Source of the DNA: Cacajao melanocephalus
Lineage: Eukaryota; Chordata; Mammalia; Primates; Pitheciidae
Direction: 5' to 3'
DNA: 64,000 bases
Assembly: GCA_963573385.1 (NCBI GenBank)
Contig: CAUYLG010071695.1
Span: 145,474-209,473 of the forward strand
Shown: positions 17,110-30,839 of the stretch, in pieces
Layout of the letters: each line of letters opens with the position of its first letter
Numbering within the stretch: the stretch's first letter is position 1
Notes under the pieces: model-generated
What the model saw: the letters and a program-made list of their open reading frames with translations, nothing else
What the model was told of the DNA's origin: nothing
Databases searched by the model: none
Program-made: the position numbers and the translations under genes

Positions 17110-17370
17110 AACAGTGGGGGCTCCCTCTGTTGCCCAGGCTGGAGTGCAGTGGCATGATCATGCGACACCACAGCCTCAACCTGCTTGCTGGGCTTAAGTG
17201 ATCGTCCCACGTGAACCACCACGCCAGGGTAACTTTTAAAAAGTATTTTTTTGTAGAGACAAGGTCTCACTATGTTGCACAGGCTGGTCTTGAGCTCCTG
17301 AGCTCAAGAGATTTTCCGCCTCAGCCTCCCAAAATGCTGGGATTACAGGCGTGAGCCACCATACCCGGCC
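17110..17370 (-). mobile_element. Alu, inverted (J-like, diverged)
   Basis: Both arms are recognisable, but the right arm has lost a block near 17200. It ends at CCACCATACCCGGCC. Confidence 0.92.
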
Positions 17371-18754
17371 TCCAGAACTGTTCATAAAGGGCTCCAGAAC
17401 ACTCTCACAAAAGGGGGAGCTGCTTCGTCTTTCATTTCTAGAAGCTTGAGTTGGCCTGGGTATTGGCAAACCGTTCTTTTCAGGAAAAAAAAAGGAAATA
17501 ATTCCCCAGTAAAAAGACAGCCATTTCACAGGAGAGTGTTCCAAATGCAACAACTTCCTAGGGGAAGCCCAAGGCCAAGGCGGCTTCTGGGAAGGCAGCT
17601 AGATGTAGGGATGGAGCTGTCACCAGGAAAAGGAAAAGGCCGCTGTGGTTCTGCAGATGTCACCGTGCCTGGGCCTCGGTGGGAGGGTAGACAGCCATCT
17701 GTCCTTGGGAACCCGGCCTGGTTCCAAGGCAGCATCTCATGTGGGTGAGTTGGTACAGATTCCAGTGGAGACTGCGCGCGGGCCTCCACCCTTCCATGCT
17801 TTCCCACACAGCAGGGAGGGCTCCTAGCCTGGCAAGGGCCAGGCCGCCTGCCCTATTTCTCAGGCCAAAACTCCCCAGCACAGCTACCCCAGCACAAGGG
17901 CAGGCAGCTGGTCCAGCAGACCCGGGCCTCAGTGCTTCCCCACCCTGGGCGGCAGGTGTGAAAGCGGCATCTCTGCACCTCGCCAGGGAGCAGCTCCCAG
18001 GCCTACCAGCCACACCCCATCCACAGGGCTCACTGCAGCCATGTGCCAGGGACCAGCTTTCTTCTCCCATGTGCAGTGTTTGTGGTGGCTTACCAGAGAC
18101 CACGAGCTTTTACACCACATGGAAGCCAGACAGGCGGGGACCTCCGACCTGCTCAAACATACCTCCCTCCCGAGGGCACCTGCCACCACCCATTGGCCTC
18201 TCCCAAGAAGGCAGACCTGGGAGGACCCTGAGGTTTATCCCATCTGCTGGGCTGCAGGCCAGGGACGGGAGACTTTTGTTTAGGCCCTTGGAATAGGTAA
18301 TCCTGTTTGTATTCAGCTAAGTGTAATCACACAGCACTCATTTTCCCCAACTCTCAGAGTTTAAGGCAGAAAGATGACCCATTCAGACTGTCAGGTGAAG
18401 AGTTTCTAGAAACTTCTAGGAAGAAACAGAGGCATGAGGGCTCTTGAACCCTGATATGAGGGTGAAATTCTTGACTGGCAAGCAGTGTTTTGACCTGAGC
18501 TGTTGACGGGATGGGGGTCATGGAGGGGTGGTGCGCTCCAGCCCAGCCCAGCCAGAGAGAGAGAAACAGATGGTGCCAGCTCCAAGGACGGGGCCTGACC
18601 CTGCTTTGTGCATCCACATCTCAAGGGCGGCTGCAGGGAAGACTGGCACTGGCTTCCAAGCAGCAAAGTCACCTTGCCGAGATGTGCTGAGGGTCTGCTG
18701 TGTGCAGGTGGGCGTGAGGCCATGTTGCATACGTGACCTCTGAAACGGCCACCC

Positions 18755-18860
18755 TACAAGGGAGATGTACTTATTAGTCTGCATTTTACAAACGCAGAAA
18801 CAGACTTTGAGAGGCTAGAACACATGTCCAAGGTGACACAGCTAGCCAATGGTGATCAGT
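18755..18860 (-). mobile_element. MIR fragment, inverted
   Basis: TTTTACAAACGCAGAAACAG and CCAAGGTGACACAGCTAGCC are the reverse MIR core. Confidence 0.75.
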
Positions 18861-18879
18861 CTGGCTCTAAAAAAACCCA

Positions 18880-19205
18880 ACCATTCTGAGTGGTCACTGG
18901 AGGCTAGGGTAGGATGGTGGGGAGAGGTGGGCCAACAGGTACGAAGTTACAGTTAGATTGGAAAAATAAGTCCTGGTATTCCCTTACACAGCATGATGAC
19001 TATAGTTAATAACAGTGTGTTTCAAGACAGCTAGAAAAGAGGATCTTGAAAGTTACCACCACTAAGCAGTGATGGAGGTTTAAGGCGATGGACATGCTAA
19101 GGACCCTGATTTGATCATTATATAACATATACACGTATTTAACCATCACACTGTACTGTATAAACATATACAATTATTATGTGTCAATTATAAACAACAA
19201 CAGAG
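18880..19205 (+). mobile_element. L1 3' end (L1MA/L1PB-like)
   Basis: It has the terminal L1 UTR words in order: GATGGTGGGGAGAGGTGGG, TACAGTTAGATTGGAAAAAT, GACTATAGTTAATAACAG, CCCTGATTTGATCATTATA and CAATTATTATGTGTCAATTA. It is 5' truncated, with no coding sequence. Confidence 0.8.
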
Positions 19206-19287
19206 AACTCCAAATCACCCTAGAGGTCTTTCAGGATACCAAATTGCAGGCATAAAATGCTCTGAGCCCTGGTGGGTATCCAAAATA

Positions 19288-19843
19288 GGCCTCATTTAAC
19301 AAGTCCTCTGTGATGTGCTCTTCCTGTCTACCTTATCTTGAATTTTTTTTTCTCTTTTTTTGTGATATGGGGTGTTGCTAGGGTGTTGCTCTGTCACCCA
19401 GGCTGAGTGCAGTGGTGACATCATATAGCTCACAGCAGTCTCCAACTCCTGGGCTCAAGCCGTTCTCCCACTCAGCCTCCTGAGTAGCTAGGACTACAGG
19501 CGTTCATCACCATGCCCAGCTAATTTTTATTCTTATTTTTGTAGAGAGGGAGTCTCACTATTTTGCCCAGGCTTGTCTTGAACGCCTAGCCTAAAGTGAT
19601 CCTCCCACCTTGGCCTCCCAAAGTGCTAGGATTACAGATGCGAGCCTCTTATCTGTATCACTCACCTGGCTCCCAGCTACTGTCAGGGCTGAGTTAAGAT
19701 GGAATTAAAAGCAGGGACTAAAGGAGGGAGGCATGTATGAGAAGGAGAGAAAACATGCATTTTGAGAAGATATGATATTTTTTTCTGAATTAAATTCAAA
19801 CTCTGCTGAAGAGAAGATGTGATTTTTAAAGTCACTAATGTTT
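19288..19843 (+). repeat. local segmental duplication, copy 1
   Basis: This segment contains an old inverted Alu plus about 190 bp of other sequence. It recurs in the same orientation and order at 21833-22954. Start and end words are GGCCTCATTTAACAAGTCCT and TTTTTAAAGTCACTAATGTT. Confidence 0.88.
19343..19647 (-). mobile_element. Alu, inverted (J-like)
   Basis: Diverged, with a small internal repeat of GGGTGTTGCT near 19370-19390. It is part of the duplicated segment. Confidence 0.9.
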
Positions 19844-20787
19844 CTGGAAAGCTGGAAGGAGGCGTTATGGAGAAAGGCTCGCTGTGGGGCCCACGGCGCT
19901 GCTCTGCCCCAACTCCAGCTTTTGCTCTCACAGCCTCATCAGACCCTGAACTCAGCCAGGAACAGGAGGCTGGGCCCCAGTGCCTCAGGGGGTGCACCCC
20001 AGGCCCCTTAAGAGTCCTTTCCCCGCAAATCTGCAAATATTAAAGCAGCGAAAGTGGGGAGGGGCAAGTCACAGACAGCTGTCGGGCGGTTGGTCTTGCA
20101 AGGGGACAGAAATCCCAAGAGCTGCCTGGCAGGCAAGTGAGAGCAAGCCAGGAACCAGCCCGGCTCGGCTCCAGAGACCGCCCAGCCCATCCTCCCCACA
20201 TCCTGAGGGTCTGAACGCTCTCCAGCTTCGCCTCGGAAGCAGGCTTCTTTAAGAAAGCAAAATCAATTCCCTTTAGAGTTGGGAATTCCCTGCCTTGAGA
20301 ATCCTGGCAAGATCGCAGACAAAGGGGATTGTTGCTGCCCGTGTTACAAAAACACTCCAAATGAATGAAGCTCCCTGGGCCGGCAGGCAGTTCCCAGTCT
20401 TCTTTTCTGTGAGGGCTGGCGGGTCCAACAATAGGACAGGAAGTCCCAGGCAACCGCCAGCCCTGGGGGGCGCTTGTCAGAGGCTGCGCCAGGATTCTGT
20501 CCTGTCTCCATCCCTGTTATGTGGCACTAACACTTCCTGCCCTGAATCCCTAGCTCGCTCCTTCTCGGATGCTGAGCAGACGCCCACCCTCAGGCTGGCC
20601 TCCCAGAGCCGGCCAATGCAAGCCTGCTGAGAAAGAGGCCCCATGTAGCTGAGAGCAAGCTGGCCACTCCGCTCTGGGAAAAGGAGGTGCTCAGTGAGAT
20701 CCCCAGCTCTGGGACCTCACCCTCTCCCTCCTGGGAGGGGAAGGGATTTGCCACTCTGAACAATGTGAATTCACTGTATTATTATTA

Positions 20788-21081
20788 TTATTGTTATTAA
20801 GACAAGAGTTTCGCTCTTGTCGCCCAGGCTGGCATGCAATGGCGCCATCTCGGCTCCCTGCAACCTCTGCCTCCTGAGTTCAAGCAATGCTCCTGCCTGA
20901 GCCTCCCAAGTAGCTGGGATTACAGGCATCCGCCACCACGCCCAGCTAATTTTTGTATTTTTAGTAGAGACAGGGTTTCACCATGTTGGCCAGGCTGGTC
21001 TCAAACTCCTGACCTCAGGTGATCCACCTGCCTCAGCCTCCCAAAGTGCTGAGATTACAGGTGTGAGCCACGGCGCCCAGC
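20788..21081 (-). mobile_element. Alu, inverted (S-like)
   Basis: CACTGTATTATTATTA before and CACTGCATTATTATTA after mark the target duplication. Confidence 0.96.
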
Positions 21082-21149
21082 CCACTGCATTATTATTAAT
21101 CCAACTGAACTCCATGCCTAAGCTCAGATCTATCTCTTACAGCTGTGAT

Positions 21150-21285
21150 GGTGAGCATGCCTCGGACCCCCTCAGGGCCTCAGTCTGCTTGCTATAAATG
21201 GGAGTGTCATGGCTTCCCCCAAGAGCTACTGTAAGGACCTGTTAGACAGCTCTGTGCTAAACATGCTCTGTAAACTGTAAAGCTT
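21150..21285 (+). mobile_element. MIR-like fragment
   Basis: GGGCCTCAGTCTGCTTGCTATAAATG is followed by GCTACTGTAAGGACCTGTTAG; a weak match. Confidence 0.5.
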
Positions 21286-21465
21286 TGTCTGGACACTTCC
21301 AGCCCATGTAAAGATGGATCAGGTCTTTCCCAAGCTTAACCCTCAGCAATCACAGCCCCTCTCTCACAGGTACTTTGGCTAAACCAGCAGGCGTGGGGCC
21401 AGGGACACCACCAGCTTTAAAGAGTGATGATAGTTGGCTTTGTCTTTGATCCTATAGGTAAATGA

Positions 21466-21769
<304 letters not shown>

Positions 21770-21892
21770 ATGAAATCCAGTTTGTAGAGTTCTTTGAAAT
21801 CCTTGGGTGGTAGGTTGTGATAAGGCTAAACTGGCCTCATTTAACAAGTCCTCTATGATGTCATCTTCCTGTCCACCTTATCTTCTTTGCTG

Positions 21893-21920
21893 CGTGTGTG
21901 TGTGCGTGTGTGTGTGTGAT
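21893..21920 (+). repeat. (TG)n microsatellite
   Basis: GTGTGTGTGTGCGTGTGTGTGTGTG replaces the poly-T present in the other duplicate. Confidence 0.85.
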
Positions 21921-22190
21921 GGGGTGTTGCTCTGTCGTCCAGGCTGAGTGCAGTGGTGAGATCATAGCTCATAGCAGTCTCGAACTCCTGGGCTCAAGCA
22001 ATTCTCCTACTCAGCCTCCTGAGTAGCTAGGACTACAGGTGTGCACCACCACATCCAGCTAATTTTTATTTTTATTTTTATTTTTGTAGAGATGGGGTCT
22101 CACTATTTTGCCCAGGCTTGTCTTGAACTCCTAAAGTGATCCTCCCACCTCAGCTTCCCAAAGTGCTAGGATTACAGGTGTGAGCCTTTC
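21893..22190 (-). mobile_element. Alu, inverted (J-like), duplicated copy
   Basis: This is the duplicate of the Alu at 19343-19647. Its tail position carries a (TG)n run at 21893-21920. Confidence 0.9.
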
Positions 22191-22196
22191 ATCTGT

Positions 22197-22496
22197 CTTT
22201 TTTTTTTTTCTGAGATGGAGTTTCGCTCTTGTTACCCAGGCTGGAGTGCAATGGTGCCATCTTGGCTCACTGCAACCTCCGTCCGCCTCTTGGGTTCAAG
22301 CAATTTTCCTGCCTCAGCCTCCCGAATAGCTGGTACTACAGGTGCACGTCAGCATGCCCACCTAATTTTAGTATTTTTAGTAGAGACGGTGTTTCACCAT
22401 GTTGACCAGGATGGTCTCAATCTTTTGACCTCATGATCCACCTGCCTCGGCCTCCCACAGTGCTGGGATTATTGGCATGAGCCACCGTGCCCGGCC
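22197..22496 (-). mobile_element. Alu, inverted (Y-like)
   Basis: TGAGCCTTTCATCTGT before and TGAGCCTGTCATCTTT after. It is present only in duplication copy 2. Confidence 0.96.
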
Positions 22497-22633
22497 TGAG
22501 CCTGTCATCTTTATCACTCAATCCTGGCTCCCAGCTACTGTTAGGGCTGAGTTAAGATGGAATTAAGAGCAGGGACTGAAGCAGAAAGGGATGTATGAGA
22601 AGGAGAGGAAACATGCATTTTGAGAAGATATGA

Positions 22634-22938
<305 letters not shown>

Positions 22939-23034
22939 TAAAGTCACTAATGTTTTAGGATTGTTTGTTCATTGAACAAAACTTGGTCCTTTAGGTCATC
23001 ACACAGGTTTACAGTAATAGTAGTTATACCAATA

Positions 23035-23225
23035 ATGGTGGCTGCCATACACAGACATCTGATTCTCTGCCACATCCTTAACAGCTACCGTATTTGACCC
23101 TCACAAAACCTTCTGGAAATACTTCAAGTCATTTTCTATTTCAATCTAGGGAAACTGAGACTTGGCAAATCACATAACTTGTCCAAAGTCACACAGCTAG
23201 CAAATGGCAGAGCAGGGACCCCATA
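23035..23225 (-). mobile_element. MIR, inverted
   Basis: GGGAAACTGAGACTTGGCAAAT, CCAAAGTCACACAGCTAGCA and AATGGCAGAGCAGGGACCC occur in order. Confidence 0.85.
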
Positions 23226-23279
23226 ACATGGCCTTTTTAACTCCAAAGAACCCAACTAGTAGGCTCTACCTCCTGTTTC

Positions 23280-23480
23280 ATTAACTTAACAAAATATTTA
23301 ACCGCCTACTATATATGCTTGGGACTGTGCTTGACGACACGGCAGGAACAGGGCAGGTGGAGGGCACTTACATTCCAGAGGGGTGGGGAGGGAACAGACA
23401 TGAGCCAGGTGACTTCAGACAGAGGCAGGTGCTCCGAAGGAAATAAAATGAGGGTACAGTGAGGAAGGCTCCTGGAGGTG
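23280..23480 (+). mobile_element. ancient mammalian interspersed repeat
   Basis: CCGCCTACTATATATGCTTGG followed by ACTTACATTCCAGAGGGGTG resembles the common 'CATTGTTCTAAGCGCTGGGG ... CTTACATTCTAGTGGG' family. The family name is not certain. Confidence 0.4.
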
Positions 23481-23964
23481 GAGGGGGAGCTCCCCCGTGT
23501 GCAGCCTAGACTGTAAACAAGTCATTTCAGAGGTGAGTGGATATGCCAGCCTGGGGAATACTGGAAACAAGTACTTAATTCACTCAATAGCTATTCTTAC
23601 TTCATTTACTTCCATTTTGGGTAAACAGATGGAAATTTAATGCACAAAAATGGGGAGAGGAAAAGAGAAAAGAGCTTAACATTGCAAATCGTCTTGAAAC
23701 GGTATTTAAGGAACTCAGAAGTCAGTAGCATAAAGCCACCACTGCCATCATCTCTATTATTTGATAAGAAAACACTTTCGCAAGCTGAGCAAAAGATTAA
23801 CGAGCCCACTTCTTTAGGCTGAACGCACAGCCTATTTGTGGGCAAACCCTCTTTATGTAAAGTGCTGTCTGAGGGAAACAGCCTCCCTTCTGCATCTGGA
23901 AGGGAACAAAGAGGCACCTCACTGGTGTCAGGGGCATTTCCCCAGAATCTGGGAGCCACCCCAG

Positions 23965-24100
23965 GAAGCAGGCACAGCTCAGATCTCCACCTTACGTAGG
24001 AAGAAACAGACTCTAAGAGGTAAGGTGATTTGCTTGGATCATCGAGCCAGAGGAAAAGAGCTGGGGTTTGATCCCCATCCCATAGCCACTCAGAGGACGT
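23965..24100 (-). mobile_element. MIR fragment, inverted
   Basis: GGAAGAAACAGACTCTAAGAG and GGTAAGGTGATTTGCTTGG are followed by a GGGGTTTGATCCCCA block. Confidence 0.6.
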
Positions 24101-24302
24101 ACTTCTTTCTCCACGGGGAAACCATGACCTATAGCTTGATCTTGAAGCATTTGCCTAGACAAATAACGATCAGTGATGACTTAAAAAACCAAGTGCTGGT
24201 CTGAGTTCAGTGGTTCTCACAACTAGTTGATCACAACCAGTTACAGATTTCCTTGTTCCCTCTCCACTCCCAGTGTTTCACTTGACTAGTAAAAGAAAAT
24301 AT

Positions 24303-24373
24303 GCACACACGCATGCACACGCGAGCACGCGCGCGCGCACACACACACACAGACACACACACACACACACACA
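24303..24373 (+). repeat. (CA)n/(CG)n purine-pyrimidine tract
   Basis: About 70 bp, almost entirely CA and CG dinucleotides. The core at 24325-24351 is strictly alternating and contains a CGCGCGCGC run. Confidence 0.95.
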
Positions 24374-24380
24374 ATACAAA

Positions 24381-24680
24381 TGCTGTGCATTGTGGCTCAT
24401 GCCTGTAATCCCAGCACTTTGGGAGGCTGAGTTGGGCAGATCCCTTGACCCCAGGAATTCAAGACCAGTCTGAGTGACATGGTGAAACCCCATTTCTACA
24501 AAAAATAAAAAAATCAGCCAGGCATGGTGGAGTGGGCCTATAGTCCCAGCTACTCAGGAGGCTGAGGTGGGACAATTGCCTGAGCCCAGAAGGTCAACAC
24601 TACAGTGAGCTGTGGTCACACCACTGCATCCCAGCCTGGGTGACAGTGAGGCCCTGTCTCAACAACCACCACCACCACCC
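24381..24680 (+). mobile_element. Alu (J-like)
   Basis: Both arms are present with J-type words (CTTGACCCCAGGAATTCAAG). The tail has become (CCA)n at 24666-24680. Confidence 0.93.
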
Positions 24681-24764
24681 AACTAATTTTTGTGTTTTTA
24701 AAGTGTAGATCCATTTCTGTTATAAAATATGGGCTCTGAAACAATGAAAGTCCTTCTATGACTT

Positions 24765-24900
24765 TTGCTGCTCATGCCATTCACCTCTCCCAGTCTTCTA
24801 TGGCTGTCCTTTAAGGTCCAGTTAAAAATTCCAGGTCTGCTCCGACAGGTCCCCCAACTACTCCAGTCGTCTCAGAATACTCTTTAATGTGATGCCGCTG
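24765..24900 (+). mobile_element. L2 fragment
   Basis: TTTAAGGTCCAGTTAAAAATTCC and ACAGGTCCCCCAACTACTCCAG resemble L2 near its 3' end. Confidence 0.45.
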
Positions 24901-24904
24901 CTGC

Positions 24905-25679
<775 letters not shown>

Positions 25680-25680
<1 letters not shown>

Positions 25681-25803
25681 GTAGTGGTAGTGCTGGTGGT
25701 AGTAGTGATCTTAGTAATTGTATTATTATGATTAGTCACAGTGGTAGTGGTTAATTAGTAATAATATCATCAGTAGTAGTGTTGGTAATTGTATCAGTAG
25801 TAG
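25680..25803 (+). repeat. degenerate (TAG/GTA)n trinucleotide repeat
   Basis: Repeated GTAGTG, GTGGTAGTAG and ATTAGTAATAATA units with many interruptions. Confidence 0.8.
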
Positions 25804-25821
25804 TAACCCTAACCCTAACCC
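25804..25821 (+). repeat. short interstitial telomeric repeat
   Basis: Three exact (TAACCC) units, directly joined to the degenerate TAG repeat on the left and to CGGATGAG on the right. Confidence 0.95.
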
Positions 25822-25934
25822 GGATGAGAATCACATTTTAGGAAATGTCATGCTACCTCAATGAAGAGAGCCGACTCTGAGTGTCAAACATGTCATCTAA
25901 ATGTGTTTAGGGCCATTATAATGAGGAGGATACA

Positions 25935-26110
25935 CCATTTAATAAGCACTTTTTATGTGCCTGGCATTGAGCTAAGTGCTTTACTGTATTATCTCATTTA
26001 ATCATAGGAGCCATATTACTATCTTCACCATTTTACCAATGAGGAAACTGAGGCCCAGGAAGATGAGCTGACATGGTCATACTCCTAAAAGGTAGTCAAG
26101 AGAACACCTC
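25935..26110 (-). mobile_element. MIR, inverted
   Basis: GTGCCTGGCATTGAGCTAAGTGC, ACCATTTTACCAATGAGGAAAC and GAGGCCCAGGAAGATGAG occur in order. Confidence 0.88.
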
Positions 26111-26169
26111 TGAGATGACTCAAGAGGCTCACTGCACCCACCTCTCTTTGGTCACCATCAGAAGCCGCA

Positions 26170-26328
26170 GGTGGCAAAGTGGCATGCACCTATAGTCCCA
26201 GCTACTCGGGAGGCCGAGGTGGCAGGATCACTTGCGCCCAGGAGTTCAAGGCTGCAGTGAGCCATGATTGTGCCAATGCATTCCAGCCTGAGTGACAGAG
26301 TGAGCCAGTCTCTTAAATAAAAAAAAGC
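26170..26328 (+). mobile_element. Alu right arm (FRAM/J-like)
   Basis: A right-monomer sequence alone, from AGGTGGCAAAGTGGCATGC to a short A-tail. Confidence 0.88.
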
Positions 26329-27054
26329 CCCAGGTCTGCGTTTCCAGCCAAGTGGCTGGAACCCAGAGCACTGACACTTTTGCTGGCTCCAGCAATCTGA
26401 AATTCTGTCCAGTCTGGTATGGAACAGGGAAACCAAGAACTAGGCCGGACACAGACTTATCTTCTGCCAGGGTCTCAGCTGGACAAAAGCTTCAACCTCT
26501 GAGCAGGTCCCAGTAGCCCTAGCAAAAAGAGCTCTATGGGAATTGGAGAGCAAGATTAGTGTCACATCAGCACCCTGGTCTCGTCTCCCCTTAATCTGTC
26601 TGGGGGTGCAGGACCACATATCAAACTTCTTCAGGGCAGACCTTTATAGGAGCATCAAGCATCAAGGCAAGCAGCATGGGAGAGGCTTCCTGGACCCTCT
26701 GCTGCCCTCATTCTCAGAAGGGTTCAGGACCCATGGAGGGAAGTATGGGAAGAAGGACAAATAAAACCCAGCCAATCACAAATAGCTGGACCATTGTGGG
26801 CAGGACCTTCTTAGCCACAAGCTCAGTCCTGCGTGTCTTGGCCCACAAGGTCCATTTCTGTGCTCCATCCCGCACCACGCTGCCCGTTCTCTCGCTCTGC
26901 TCCTCCCCATTGCCCGTCTCTCCTGGGTGCCTTGCTTCCTCTAGCCACTTGGTCTCTGTATATGCTGCTACCCTTCCTGATACAAACCATTGTGTTGATT
27001 ATCACAAGAATGGATACTCAGTGTGTCCTAGGACCTGTTCTCAAAGTATGTAGT

Positions 27055-27650
<596 letters not shown>

Positions 27651-27654
27651 CAGA

Positions 27655-27785
27655 AGTATGTTAACTCATTGGGTCTTCATGCCTTACAGGTGATTAAGAG
27701 CCTTGAAGAGGTTAAATGACTGGTTGAAGGTTATAAAAAGCAGCAAGGTAGATCTCAAATACACGCCTTTGAATAGCAGTGCCTT
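27655..27785 (-). mobile_element. MIR fragment, inverted
   Basis: CCTTACAGGTGATTAAGAGCC and GAAGAGGTTAAATGACTGG; diverged. Confidence 0.55.
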
Positions 27786-28844
27786 CCTCAGATGGGGCTA
27801 TTCTGGCTGGCTAAGAAGACATGACACCAGATGTTTCTAAGCCCGACCCCAAATCAGAACTCTGGGAAGGGCTCCACACTCCTCCTGTTTTCGTGTCCTG
27901 GACACCAGCAGGTTCCAAGCCTTCTGAGTGTGCCTCTCTCCATAGAGGTGGAGATGTGCCATGCAGGGCTGGGGAGAAGGAGGCAAGGGGCCAGGATCTG
28001 AGGTAAGCGGACCGCTCTGTGGACCAGTGGCCCTCTGCCATTCCCACTCTTCCTGCCTGGCCACTCCTCAAAGGTCTGGCTTTGGCATCTGTGCTGCTGC
28101 TCTCAGTAGATGCCTGGGGGAGCCCGAGCCTCCAGCAGCCCAAGTTCTGGGCCACAGTCCCCTCCTGTCGACCTCAGGCCCTCTGCACCTCTGCCTGCAT
28201 GGCTCCCTCTGGCTCCTCTGCTTAATGACGCTGCCTTCCAGCAATTCGCTGGTGAGCTGGCAGGCCTCCTGCCTGCCTACATGTCTGTGTAGTCTTTATC
28301 CCTACCGCCCCAGACCTCTCATTCCCCAGGAGGGTGATGGCCAAGGAGGTATCTCCTCTGCCAAAGATTCTGTTCCAGCTAGCCCATCCCTCTGCCCCCA
28401 GGCACAACCAGCCAGGGCCACGTCTAACCAGATGGTTGTCCATTCTCCTCCAGACCTCAGAGGAAGGAGGATCCCGATCTCCCTGGGCAACCTGGATCCC
28501 TGACAGGAGACTCTTTCACTTTCTGAGCTTGATCTCGGGTGATGACACACCCTGCAGGGCAGCAGCTGTGACTAATTCTGTGTTTTCGACTCTGCCTTGT
28601 GCCTGGCTGGTGCCTGGGATGCAAAGCTGCCAGCGAGAAAGGCACCCTGGGAAGGTGCGGGGCGGCTCTGGCTGCCGAGCTTTCCCAGGATAGTGAGGGG
28701 GTGGGGTTGGAATGGCCCCAGAGAAGGTGGCTCCAAAGGCTGGGGCTCACCCAGCATGTCTCAGAGCTGTAGGATCAGGTCTCGGTAGCCAGCTGGGAAA
28801 GCCACAGCCTGGCACAGGGAAAGGTGAGGGGCGTGAGTTGAGAG

Positions 28845-28975
28845 AGACCTCAGGTTTGAATCCTGGCCTTGCCACTTATCACTGGGTACCCCGCGGCCTC
28901 CCGTCTTCACTTGTAGAATGGAGGTAACGATAGCATCAAACTTGCTGATGTGCTTTGGGCATAGAAAGTAGGTAG
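28845..28975 (+). mobile_element. MIR fragment
   Basis: TTTGAATCCTGGCCTTGCCAC and CACTTGTAGAATGGAGGTAAC are the MIR core. Confidence 0.7.
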
Positions 28976-28999
28976 ATATGGGCTTTAAAGGAAGGGCAT

Positions 29000-29120
29000 A
29001 TGTTATCTCACTTTGTCCTACTGGATAGAATTACTTAGCCCCATTTCACAGGTGAGGAGCTTGAGGCATGGAAGGGCCCTGTGTGACTCTGAGCCCAGGC
29101 TTCTGCCCCAAAGCCTGAAC
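29000..29120 (-). mobile_element. MIR fragment, inverted
   Basis: CCCCATTTCACAGGTGAGGAG is followed by CTGAGCCCAGGCTTCTG. Confidence 0.7.
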
Positions 29121-30305
29121 TGTTTCTTGATGCACCAGGCTCACTGCAGCAGTGGACGAAAGCAGGTCGGAGGCTTCATCATTCCCTGCAAAGCTGCCCG
29201 CTCGCCACGCTGAGTTCCTGCTGCTTCTGCCACTCCCTCTTCCCATTGTCTTTCCTCCCAAAACCAGAGCAGAGAGCTCTGGGGAGAAGGGCCCTTACGG
29301 AAAGATATGAAGGAACGCCACAGTGAGCTCCACACACAAGAGATGAACACACGTCCCTTCCCTTGGTCGGCATGGACGTGGTCAGGCACAGACCCTAATG
29401 GAAGGAATCAGGGTACCTTTCTTCAAAGCAGAAATATGAGTACAGACTTGAGTGGTGCCATCAATGGTGTCCTGCTGCTAAACCCATGTCACCAAACTGA
29501 GCTCCTTCTCCCATGTGTGCAAGGCAGTAGAGGAGGTCACTTAATCCCAAACAAACCCAGAGAGCCACCAATCCCCACACAGACGGCCGCTACAGCCAGA
29601 CAACCACGGCCACACTGAAATCAGGGGCTCTGTCCAATTCTAGCTGGGTGAACGCAGTCCCCCATGCTTCTAGGCAAGACAGAGGATGGAGCTTCAAGGG
29701 AACAAAGTGGAGAGAGAGACAGAGATGGACAGACTGGCGCACATCCTGAAACTCACAAAAGTAAAGCTGTCACTCTGGAACCCTAGCAAACTCCAGCTAC
29801 TTTTCACATCAGGAGGGTTTTCCCCAGAGCTCTGGTGAGGGTATCACGGTGCTGGGTCCTTGATGCAACATTGGCGCAGCCCAGCCTGCAGTAATGCTGT
29901 GAGCTGAGTGCTCCCAGGAAGGATCCCCACAGCCTCTAGGGCCGTCCCTGTCAGAGTAAGCCAGAGGGCAGCAGGTCTGCTCAGCACAGGAGCCGGGCCA
30001 GCGGGGAGCTGCCAGGCTGTTGGCTCCCCAGGTATCTTTAGGGTGTCTTTCTTTTGGTGTCAAAACCTAAAAATTTTGGATGCTTTTTTTTTTTCTAATG
30101 GGGTTCCAATTTCCCATGTGTCTGCTATTCATTTGAAATGATTCATGGAAAAATATCTTTGCTACCAATTTATTTGTGCTACAGATAGTGTGGTTTTTAA
30201 ATAAACAGCGATCTAAACACATGCACGTGTGTCTGTTACCATGCAAGCTCAGCTGTTATAACCACATAGGGCCGCACATCTCAGATCAGGAAGAAACCCT
30301 GATGC

Positions 30306-30351
30306 TGTGTGTTAGAGTACTGGGGGCTGGGGGCTGGGACCCTCCTGGGGG
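30306..30351 (+). repeat. G-run cluster
   Basis: GGGGGCTGGGGGCTGGG followed eight bases later by GGGGG gives four G-runs, close to the usual quadruplex pattern but with one long loop. Confidence 0.7.
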
Positions 30352-30839
30352 AAAAGCCATAGGACACGACGAAGATGCCCAAGGGGGCTGTGGAAAGTGT
30401 CAGCAGAGGAACGCCTGCCCCCTGGCCTACAGCCATGACAGTCTGAGGGCCCAGCAGCCAGGACAACAGGCCTGAAGAAGGCCCCTGTCCTCTTCTCCAG
30501 TCACCTTTGTGTGGGTGACCCAGTCTCGGCCTGGCACCTTACCAAATAGCAAGCAAGCCTCCTGCCGCCTCCTTCCCACATGTCTTGCCTGCCCCTTCTC
30601 CTTCCCAGCTGACTTCTTCAACCACAACACTTTCCCACAAAGCAGGGACAGCGGGGGCTTAGGGCCTGTGCTCTGGCCCCAGCTCACGCCAAAAGCGTCT
30701 TTGAGGAGGCCCGGGGCTCTACCTACAGTCTTCTTGCTGTGTCAGGCCTGAGGTGGCCCTCCTCAGACCTGCATTCACCCTCCAGCTCCCAGAGAAATTA
30801 AACAGTGATGACATAATAAGGATACTACTACTGATAATA

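Noticed and set aside
17660..18296. Dense overlapping open frames (up to 185 codons) on both strands
   Set aside because: GC-rich single-copy intron with few stops in any frame; no domain, no splice-supported structure and no CpG cluster.
24278..24493. Cys/Val-repeat protein frame
   Set aside because: It is translation of the (CA)n/(TG)n microsatellite.
25804..25821. A true telomere or subtelomere end
   Set aside because: Only three units, flanked on both sides by ordinary intron sequence of the same gene.
27811..28793. Cluster of open frames up to 180 codons on both strands
   Set aside because: Low stop density from GC content; the Pro/Ser/Leu-rich translations show no family resemblance.
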